Source: Novosphingobium capsulatum NBRC 12533 (lineage in GTDB: Bacteria > Pseudomonadota > Alphaproteobacteria > Sphingomonadales > Sphingomonadaceae). Taken from it: 64,000 nt of DNA. A program made the translations under genes and the position numbers. The stretch is from assembly GCF_001598375.1 (NCBI RefSeq), contig NZ_BCYV01000003.1:124001-188000 (forward strand). Reading direction: 5' to 3'. Within the stretch, counting starts at the first letter, position 1. Each line of letters opens with the position of its first letter. A model generated the notes under the pieces. The model searched no databases. It was not told the DNA's origin and saw only the letters and a list, made by a program, of their open reading frames with translations. This document shows, in pieces, positions 57,933 through 64,000 of this stretch.

Positions 57933-58964
57933 ATGACCACCACCCAGACACTCGATCCCCAGGCCTGCTGGCAGGCCGTGCTGGCGCGCGACCGGGCGTG
58001 GGACGGGGTGTTTGTCACCGGCGTGCTGACCACCGGGATCTATTGCCGGCCATCGTGTGCGGCGCGCCATCCGGCGCGGGGCAATGTGCGCTTCTTTGTC
58101 GATGGCGCCCAAGCACGCGCGGCGGGCCTGCGCGCCTGCCTGCGCTGCCGGCCTGATGACCTGGCGCGCGATGCGGCTGCCGTGGCCGGGGCGATCGCCG
58201 CGATCAAGGCGACCGAGGCCGCGCCCACGCTCGCTGCCCTGGCGGCGCAGGCCGGCTATTCCCCCGCCCATTTCCAGAAGCTGTTCACCCGCCACACCGG
58301 GCTTTCCCCGGCCGCCTATGCCCGCGCGCTGCGCCAGCGGCGCATGGGCGATGTCTTGGCCGGTGCCGATAGCGTGACCGAGGCGATCCACGAGGCCGGC
58401 TATGGCGCGCCCTCGCGCTTTTACGCTGAAAGCGATCGCCTGGGCATGGCGCCATCGGCCTGGCGCAATGGCGGGGCGGGTGTGACGATCCGGTGGGCGC
58501 AAGTGAGCACCTCGCTTGGGCCGATGCTGGTGGCCGCCACCGACAAGGGCGTGTGCCGGCTGTCGTTTGGCGAAGAGGAGGAAGCCCTGCGCGCGCGCTT
58601 TCCCAAGGCGACGCTGATCGCGGGCGGGGCGGATTTTGCCGCGCTGCTCGATGCCGTGGTCGATGCCGTGGAAGTGCCGGGGCGGGCCGACCACATCCCG
58701 CTCGACGTGGCTGGCACCGCCTTTCAAGAGGCGGTGTGGCGGCAGTTGCAGGCGATCCCGCCGGGCGAAACCCGCAGCTATGCCCAGATCGCCGCCGCCG
58801 TGGGCAAGCCCGGCGCGGTGCGCGCCACGGGCAGTGCCAACGGCGCCAACAACGTGGCCGTGCTGATCCCCTGCCACCGCGTGGTGCGATCGGACGGCAC
58901 CCTCGGCGGCTATGCCTATGGCCTGGAGATCAAGCGCCAGCTGCTGGAGCGGGAGCGGTCTTAA
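57933..58964 (+). CDS. ada: Bifunctional Ada: DNA alkylation repair protein and activator
   Basis: The 343-residue protein repairs methylphosphotriesters and O6-methylguanine and activates its own regulon when methylated. The N-terminal zinc site Cys38, Cys42, Cys69, Cys72 (GIYCRPSCAA and CLRC) falls at the same positions as in E. coli Ada, which supports the start at 57933. The AraC-type helix-turn-helix follows (LAALAAQAGYSPAHFQKLFT). The methyltransferase domain ends with the acceptor motif IPCHRVV. A ribosome site AGGA is upstream. The gene is divergent from the protease gene, and its 3' end overlaps the cupin lipoprotein gene by four bases. Confidence 0.96.
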   Translation: MTTTQTLDPQACWQAVLARDRAWDGVFVTGVLTTGIYCRPSCAARHPARGNVRFFVDGAQARAAGLRACLRCRPDDLARDAAAVAGAIAAIKATEAAPTLAALAAQAGYSPAHFQKLFTRHTGLSPAAYARALRQRRMGDVLAGADSVTEAIHEAGYGAPSRFYAESDRLGMAPSAWRNGGAGVTIRWAQVSTSLGPMLVAATDKGVCRLSFGEEEEALRARFPKATLIAGGADFAALLDAVVDAVEVPGRADHIPLDVAGTAFQEAVWRQLQAIPPGETRSYAQIAAAVGKPGAVRATGSANGANNVAVLIPCHRVVRSDGTLGGYAYGLEIKRQLLERERS

Positions 58965-59932
58965 GGGGCGAGGATCACCGTATCGGCGGGGCGCCAGGCC
59001 GGCGTGGCCGCCACATAGAACGTGAGGCGCGAGGTGGCCGTAATGCGGTGCGGCACCTGTGGCGGTAGATAGACCACCGAGCCGGTTTTGAGAGGTTGCA
59101 CGGCACTGCCGATCTGGACGCTGCCTTCGCCACTGGTGACGAACATCACTTCGTGCCCTTCCTTGGTCATCATGCTGGGCATGGCGCGTCCAGCGGCTAT
59201 GACAAAGCGGGCCGCGCTGATCTGGTCTGCGTGCTGCGGCGCGGTGCGGCCGACCAGTTCCTGCAACGATACCGGATTTGCGGCGGGGGTGGCGGGCGCC
59301 GGCGCTTCGGCTGCGCTTTTGCCAGGGGCATCGTCGCGCGTCAGTTTTCTGATCTGTTTGGCAAATGCCGGGTATCGCACCAAGAGATCGGCCCGCTTTC
59401 CGGCCTCATAATCGGCATATTCAAAGCCGGGCGCCAGGGTGTTGGCGCCAAAACTGTAGGCGCTGCGGGGCGCGCCGATCGGGATCGCCCCCATCCAGGT
59501 GCCGCGCGGCACCAGGATCTGTGGCTCCTCGCCCGCCAGAACGTTGCTGCCCCAGATTTTGACCTCGCCATGGCCATCGGGGTAGAGCAGCAGCAATTGG
59601 GCCGGATTGCCGCCGTAGAAGTGCCACATCTCGTCGGTGGCGAGCCGGTGCATGGCGGAAAAGTCGCGCTGGGTGAGGATCAGGTAGGTTGCGGTATAGG
59701 CCCAGCGCGTGCTGGGATAGCGAGCCGCCAGGGCGCCGCCGACTTCATCCTTGCTTTTGAAGGTCTGGATGAACCAGGGCCCTTCGTGCGGGATGTTTTC
59801 CATGTGGAAATGGCGGATCAGCGCCTGCGCGCCGGGTGGAACACCATCGGCATTTGCCGGGCGCGCCATAACCCCCGTGCTGCCACATCCCAGCAGCAGT
59901 AGCGCACCGCCCAGCAACAGCGCTTTTGTCAT
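58961..59932 (-). CDS. Double-cupin lipoprotein (DUF985 plus cupin_2)
   Basis: The 323-residue protein has a lipoprotein signal (LLLGGALLLLGCGST, lipid Cys16). A first cupin of DUF985 type follows, with LIRHFHMENIPHEGPWFIQT, ATDEMWHFYGGNPAQLLLLY, VPRGTWMGAIPIG and GFEYADYEAG. After a Pro/Ala linker there is a second cupin with MTKEGHEVMFVTSGEGSVQI and YLPPQVPHRITATS. DUF985 proteins are normally short, cytoplasmic and of unknown role. An exported, lipidated fusion with a second metal-type cupin is unusual. A periplasmic sugar- or metal-binding, epimerase-like or oxidative role is possible; none can be shown. Confidence 0.82.
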   Translation of the reverse strand: MTKALLLGGALLLLGCGSTGVMARPANADGVPPGAQALIRHFHMENIPHEGPWFIQTFKSKDEVGGALAARYPSTRWAYTATYLILTQRDFSAMHRLATDEMWHFYGGNPAQLLLLYPDGHGEVKIWGSNVLAGEEPQILVPRGTWMGAIPIGAPRSAYSFGANTLAPGFEYADYEAGKRADLLVRYPAFAKQIRKLTRDDAPGKSAAEAPAPATPAANPVSLQELVGRTAPQHADQISAARFVIAAGRAMPSMMTKEGHEVMFVTSGEGSVQIGSAVQPLKTGSVVYLPPQVPHRITATSRLTFYVAATPAWRPADTVILAP

Positions 59933-60037
59933 GCCTGTACTCCCTCACGCGGCAACCTGGCCCCCATGCCAGCGCAGCAGCGCGATCTTAGGCATGACAA
60001 CCGGGCACGTCGCGCAGGAATTGTTCGGCGCTGCGCC

Positions 60038-61597
60038 TTACGCGCGTGCCCAGCCTTTCTTTGCCGGTTCCAGCGTTTCGAGGAAGGCAGCGGCGCTGTC
60101 GCGGTATTCGGCCTGCTTGTCGGCGCTCATGCGTCGCCAGGTGGCGTAGGGGTTGGCGAGGCGCGGGTTGCCGGCCAGGCGTTCCTCGTTGCGGGCGAGG
60201 AAATCCCAGTAGAGCGCGTTGAACGGGCAGGCGCCTTCGCCCACCTTGCGCTTCACGTCATAGCGGCAATCGCCACAATAGTTGCTCATCCGGTCGATAT
60301 AGGCGCCGCTGGCGGCATAGGGTTTCGACGCCAGCTTGCCGCCATCGGCAAACAGCGCCATGCCGGCCACGTTGGGCAGTTCCACCCATTCAAAGGCATC
60401 GGCGTAAACCACCAGGAACCAGTCGGCCACGTCTTGCGGAGACAGCCCGGCAAGCAGTGCGAAATTGCCCATGACCATCAGCCGCTGGATATGGTGGGCA
60501 TAGGCATTCTTGTGCGTGGCGCGCACGCAATCGGCCACGCAGGCCATGTCGGTTTCGCCGGTCCACCAGAATTCGGGCAGGGGCCGCGTGGCGCCCAGCT
60601 GGTTGGCTTTGCTCAGATCGGGCATGGTCAGCCAATAGATGCCGCGCACATATTCGCGCCAGCCGATGACCTGGCGGATGAAGCCTTCCACCGCCTCGAT
60701 CGGGGCGCGGCCTTCGCGCCATTCGGCCTCGGCCCGGCGGCACATCTCCACCGGATCGATCAGCCCGATGTTGAGCGCCGGGCTGATCACCGCGTGATAC
60801 ATCGTGTCGGTGCCGGCTACCATCGCATCCTGATAGCGGCCGAACAGCGGCAGCCGCGTTTTCAGGAAGCGATCAAAGGCATGGGCGGCCTGCGCCGCCG
60901 TAACCGGCCAGGCAAAGTGATCGAGGCTGCCGAAATGCCCGGCAAAGCGCGCCTCGATCAGGGCGATCACCTCTTGCGTGATAGCATCGGGGGCAAAGTG
61001 CGAGACGGCCGGCGGGCGGCACTCCGCGTCGGGGCCGCCGCGGTTTTCCGCGTCGAAGTTCCATTTGCCGCCCACCGGCTTGTCGCCGTCCATCAACAGG
61101 CCGGTTTTGCGGCGCATCTCGCGATAGAAATACTCCATGCGCCATTGCTTGCGCCCGGCGGCCCACTGGAAGAAATCAGGTAGCGGGCAGACAAAGCGGG
61201 TATCGGGCAGCACGCGCAGCCGCACGCCCAGCGTATCGCGCCAGGCGGTGATCATCTCGCGCACGCGCCATTCGCCCGGCTCGGTGATCTGCACGCCGCG
61301 CGGGGCATGGCGCCGGATCGCGCGCAGCACCTCGGCGGTGAAGCTGCCGCTGTTGCCCGGATCATCCAGTTTCACGTAATCGACGGTGAAGCCGTTATCG
61401 CGCAGTTCCTGGGCGAAATGGCGCATCGCCGAAAAGATCATCGCGATCTTGGCCTTGTGGTGGCGCACATATTGCGTCTCGTCCCACACCTCCATCATCA
61501 GCACCACGGTGTCTTGGGGCGTGCGATCCGCCAGGCTCGACAGGCCATGGGAAAGCTGGTCCCCCAGCACGGGGACAAGGACGGGGCCGTTGCTCAT
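60038..61597 (-). CDS. Iron-sulfur bacterial cryptochrome/(6-4) photolyase
   Basis: The 519-residue protein belongs to the FeS-BCP photolyase family (PhrB of Agrobacterium), which uses FAD and a lumazine to repair (6-4) photoproducts. It opens with VLVPVLGDQLSHGLSSL, typical of the family. The four [4Fe-4S] ligands are recognisable: one Cys in TDMACVADCVRATHKNAYAH and three in NYCGDCRYDVKRKVGEGACP. FAD-domain motifs such as QVIGWREYVRGIYW and RLMVMGNFALLAGLSPQDV are present. It starts six bases after the priA stop, so it is co-transcribed with priA, close to ada. Confidence 0.93.
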   Translation of the reverse strand: MSNGPVLVPVLGDQLSHGLSSLADRTPQDTVVLMMEVWDETQYVRHHKAKIAMIFSAMRHFAQELRDNGFTVDYVKLDDPGNSGSFTAEVLRAIRRHAPRGVQITEPGEWRVREMITAWRDTLGVRLRVLPDTRFVCPLPDFFQWAAGRKQWRMEYFYREMRRKTGLLMDGDKPVGGKWNFDAENRGGPDAECRPPAVSHFAPDAITQEVIALIEARFAGHFGSLDHFAWPVTAAQAAHAFDRFLKTRLPLFGRYQDAMVAGTDTMYHAVISPALNIGLIDPVEMCRRAEAEWREGRAPIEAVEGFIRQVIGWREYVRGIYWLTMPDLSKANQLGATRPLPEFWWTGETDMACVADCVRATHKNAYAHHIQRLMVMGNFALLAGLSPQDVADWFLVVYADAFEWVELPNVAGMALFADGGKLASKPYAASGAYIDRMSNYCGDCRYDVKRKVGEGACPFNALYWDFLARNEERLAGNPRLANPYATWRRMSADKQAEYRDSAAAFLETLEPAKKGWARA

Positions 61598-61603
61598 GAC
61601 CGC

Positions 61604-63796
61604 TCAAACGAAGCTGTAGGGATCGATATCCACCGCCACCCTTACCCCTTGGGGAAAGCGGAATGGCTCCAGCCACTGGCGGATCACCTTTTGCACCTCG
61701 CTCGACCGGCGAGCATTGACCAGCAGGCGATAGCGATAGCGCCCACGCAGCAGCGATAGCGGGGCGGGCGCGGGCCCTAGGATCATCACATCGTCGAGGC
61801 GCGGCGCGGTGCCACCGATGGCGCGGGCCGCGTCGCGCGCTTCGGCCTCGTCCTCGCTCGACACGATGATCGCAGCCCAGCGGCCGAACGGCGGGGCATG
61901 GGCCTCGCGCCTGGCCTCGGTTTCGGCGGCATAGAACGCGTCGCGATCGCCACTGGCCAGCGCGGCGATCACCGGGGCATCGGGATGGCGCGTCTGGATC
62001 AGCACTTCGCCAGGCTTTTCCCCGCGTCCGGCGCGCCCGGCAACCTGCGCCACCTGTTGATAGGTGCGCTCGGCGGCGCGCAAGTCGCCCCCTTCCAGGC
62101 CCATGTCGGCATCGACCACGCCCACCAGGGTCAGGTCGGGGAAGTGATAGCCCTTTGTTACCAGTTGCGTTCCCACGATCACGTCGATGGCCTTGTTCTC
62201 TGCCTGGGCCACGAATTCGGCCGCCTTGGCCGCACTCGTCAACGTGTCCGAAGTGACAAGCGCCACGCGTGCCTCGGGCAGGATCGTCGCCACTTCATCG
62301 GCAATGCGCTCCACCCCCGGGCCGCAGGCGACCAGGCAATCGGGCTCGCCACATTCGGGGCAGGCGCGGGGCGTTGGCACCTCGTGCCCACAGTGATGGC
62401 AGGCGAGGCGCTGCGACAGGCGGTGTTCGACCAGCCAGGCCGAGCAATTGGGGCACTGGAAGCGATAGCCGCAGGTGCGGCACAGCGTCAGCGGGGCATA
62501 GCCGCGCCGGTTGAGAAACAGCAGGCTCTGCTCGCCTTTGGCCAGGCGCTCGCGCAGGCCCTCCACCAGCGGTGGGGCGAGCCAGTGGCCGCGTTCCGGC
62601 GCTTGTTCGCGCAAGTCGAGAATGCGGATATCGGGCAGGCCGGCGCCGCCGAACCGGCTGGGCAGCACCAGCCGTTCATAACGCCCGCTCGCGGCCATAT
62701 GCAGGCTTTCCAGCGCGGGGGTGGCGCTGGCCAGCACCACCGGGATGCTTTCGAAATGTCCGCGCATCACCGCCACGTCACGCGCGTTGTAACGCACGCC
62801 ATCGTCCTGCTTGAACGAAACCTCGTGGGCTTCGTCCACCACGATCAGGCCCAGCGCGGCAAAGGGCAAGAACAGCGCCGAGCGCGCGCCCACCACCACC
62901 TGGGCGTGGCCCTGCGCCACCGCGCGCCAGGCGCGGCGCCGTTCCGACGATTTGAGCGAGGAATGCCAGGTGACCGGCTCCACGCCGAAACGCGCCTCGA
63001 ACCGGGCCAGGAAACTTTGCGTCAGGGCGATTTCGGGCAGCAGCACCAGCACCTGGCGCCCCTGTTCCAGCGCGGCGGCAATTGCCTCGGCATAAGTCTC
63101 GGTCTTGCCCGATCCGGTCACCCCGTCGAGCAGGAACGTGACAAAGCGCCGCGCCGACACGGCCTCTACCAGCCGCCCGGCGACCTGCGCTTGGGTGGGG
63201 GTCAATTCCGGCACGGCATGTCGCGGATCGGCGGCGGGGTAGGGCCGGTCGGCATCGACCGTGACGGGTTCGAGCAAGCCGGCATTGACCATGCCGCGCA
63301 GCACCCCGTCGGAAACCTCGGCAATTTCGGCCAGTTCGCGGATCGTCGCCTGCTGGTCGATCAGCAGGTCCATCGCCTGCGCGCGCTGCGGTGTCAGCCG
63401 GCCCGGCTCGCGCCCGGACAGGCGGTATTCGGTCACCGTGCTGCCGCCTTGCAGCGCCGCCGTGCTCGACAGCGCCATGCGCGCCACGGCGGAAAGCGGG
63501 GCCATGTAGTAATCGGCGCACCATTCGATCAGGCGGCGCAGGGGCGCGCCGAGCGGCGGCACCGGCACCACGCCCAGGATCGGGCGCAGCTTGTGTTCCG
63601 GCACGTCGGCGCTGGGCAGGCGCTCTTCCTCCCACACCACGCCCAGGATCTGACGCGGCCCCAGCGGGCAGACCACCACCTGGCCCGGCACCACATCGAG
63701 ATGCGCGGGCACCTTGTAGTCGAGCGGCCCCAGCGCGGCGTTGAACACCACGCATCGGATGCGGCGGGATTGGCTGCGCGGCGGGGGCTGGCTCAT
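61604..63796 (-). CDS. priA: Primosomal protein N' (replication-restart helicase)
   Basis: This helicase reloads the replisome at stalled forks. The ~730-residue protein has an N-terminal 3'-DNA-binding domain (VVFNAALGPLDYKVPAHLDV), Walker A in LLDGVTGSGKTETYAEAI and the DEAH box (LIVVDEAHEVSFKQDDGVRY). A Cys-rich zinc module follows (CRTCGYRFQCPNC, CHHCGHEVPTPRACPECG), then the C-terminal helicase motifs ending QVAGRAGRG. I prefer the ATG at 63796; another lies four codons upstream. Confidence 0.97.
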   Translation of the reverse strand: MSQPPPRSQSRRIRCVVFNAALGPLDYKVPAHLDVVPGQVVVCPLGPRQILGVVWEEERLPSADVPEHKLRPILGVVPVPPLGAPLRRLIEWCADYYMAPLSAVARMALSSTAALQGGSTVTEYRLSGREPGRLTPQRAQAMDLLIDQQATIRELAEIAEVSDGVLRGMVNAGLLEPVTVDADRPYPAADPRHAVPELTPTQAQVAGRLVEAVSARRFVTFLLDGVTGSGKTETYAEAIAAALEQGRQVLVLLPEIALTQSFLARFEARFGVEPVTWHSSLKSSERRRAWRAVAQGHAQVVVGARSALFLPFAALGLIVVDEAHEVSFKQDDGVRYNARDVAVMRGHFESIPVVLASATPALESLHMAASGRYERLVLPSRFGGAGLPDIRILDLREQAPERGHWLAPPLVEGLRERLAKGEQSLLFLNRRGYAPLTLCRTCGYRFQCPNCSAWLVEHRLSQRLACHHCGHEVPTPRACPECGEPDCLVACGPGVERIADEVATILPEARVALVTSDTLTSAAKAAEFVAQAENKAIDVIVGTQLVTKGYHFPDLTLVGVVDADMGLEGGDLRAAERTYQQVAQVAGRAGRGEKPGEVLIQTRHPDAPVIAALASGDRDAFYAAETEARREAHAPPFGRWAAIIVSSEDEAEARDAARAIGGTAPRLDDVMILGPAPAPLSLLRGRYRYRLLVNARRSSEVQKVIRQWLEPFRFPQGVRVAVDIDPYSFV

Positions 63797-63859
63797 CACC
63801 CCGTGCATATAGGCAGCTTAGGCGGCGTGGACAAATTCCACATCGCCACGGCTGGAGGC

Positions 63860-63940
63860 AAAAACCGCCAGTTCGAGGAGGCGAGGAAGCGTAATATCGG
63901 GAATATTGCGCGACGAGCCGACGCGGAAATGGCGGTTTTT
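63860..63940. repeat. Nested inverted repeat upstream of priA
   Basis: Outer arms AAAAACCGCCA (63860-63870) and TGGCGGTTTTT (63930-63940) are perfect 11-mers. Inside, GCGTAATAT (63889-63897) and ATATTGCGC (63903-63911) pair with one wobble around a CGGGA loop. The pair could form an RNA leader structure or a cruciform near the right edge. A minus-strand open frame (63818 to the edge) covers it but shows no gene-like sequence. Confidence 0.55.
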
Positions 63941-64000
63941 GGTCCAGCCCCGCAGGGGTTGCCCTATAAAAGGCCCTGGCAGCGTTGCTCGGCCTTGCAA

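Noticed and set aside
63818..64000. Minus-strand open frame running off the right edge
   Set aside because: The 60 residues show no recognisable sequence and the region is dominated by inverted repeats; it cannot be supported without sequence beyond the edge.

Overview
The window is about 64 kb of GC-rich DNA with the style of a Sphingomonadales genome (Novosphingobium/Sphingobium type). This placement is inferred from gene content. There are four TonB-dependent receptors, a beta-etherase of the LigE type, a tetrahydrofolate-dependent O-demethylase of the LigM/DesA type, a FerB-type hydratase/lyase, a short F1 epsilon subunit, and several families of palindromic intergenic repeats. I see no tRNA, rRNA, CRISPR array, transposase or integrase.

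Layout. 1-3.3 kb: two TonB-dependent receptors, the first cut by the window edge. 3.4-8.1 kb (minus strand): a tightly overlapped five-gene envelope-glycan operon of unknown product (DUF2334 deacetylase, GT4 glycosyltransferase, multi-pass membrane protein, DUF2141 protein, second GT4). 8.3-9.0 kb: a small alpha/beta hydrolase. 9.2-20.1 kb (minus strand): a complete glycogen operon, glgP-glgB-glgC-glgA-pgm-glgX. 20.6-22.7 kb: a third TonB receptor with a possible leader terminator upstream. 23.4-25.8 kb: vanillin-type aldehyde dehydrogenase plus feruloyl/coumaroyl-CoA hydratase-lyase. 25.9-32.7 kb: an M20 peptidase, then a BetI-like TetR repressor divergent from a Rieske oxygenase, a PYROXD2-like FAD enzyme and an APC permease. 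32.7-37.8 kb: TPR-sulfotransferase, a fourth TonB receptor and a degenerate OmpR-type regulator. 38.0-42.6 kb: pobA/pobR, a MetE-like methyltransferase with a SnoaL-like partner, and an IclR regulator. 42.6-44.4 kb: a strikingly AT-rich island with one frameshifted membrane-protein gene. 44.4-49.7 kb: an outer-membrane phenol-pathway-type protein, an exported amidase, a UVR-motif protein, a LigE-like beta-etherase and a LigM/DesA-like O-demethylase. 49.9-55.9 kb: a nucleoside hydrolase and the F1 ATP synthase operon atpHAGDC. 56.3-63.8 kb: a membrane-anchored trypsin-like protease, ada, a cupin lipoprotein, an iron-sulfur photolyase and priA.

How the genes work together. The aromatic genes read as parts of lignin-monomer and dimer catabolism: ether cleavage (ligE-like), side-chain shortening (ferB), aldehyde oxidation (ligV-like), O-demethylation (ligM/desA-like) and ring hydroxylation (pobA). 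The demethylase moves methyl groups onto tetrahydrofolate, and the MetE-like protein could be a sink for them. The same 14-bp palindrome, TTCACAAnCGTGAA, lies upstream of both genes and nowhere else that I noticed. That suggests one regulator controls both, perhaps the nearby IclR protein. The other candidates for an undescribed system are the five-gene envelope operon, the Rieske/FAD/permease cluster and the AT-rich island gene.
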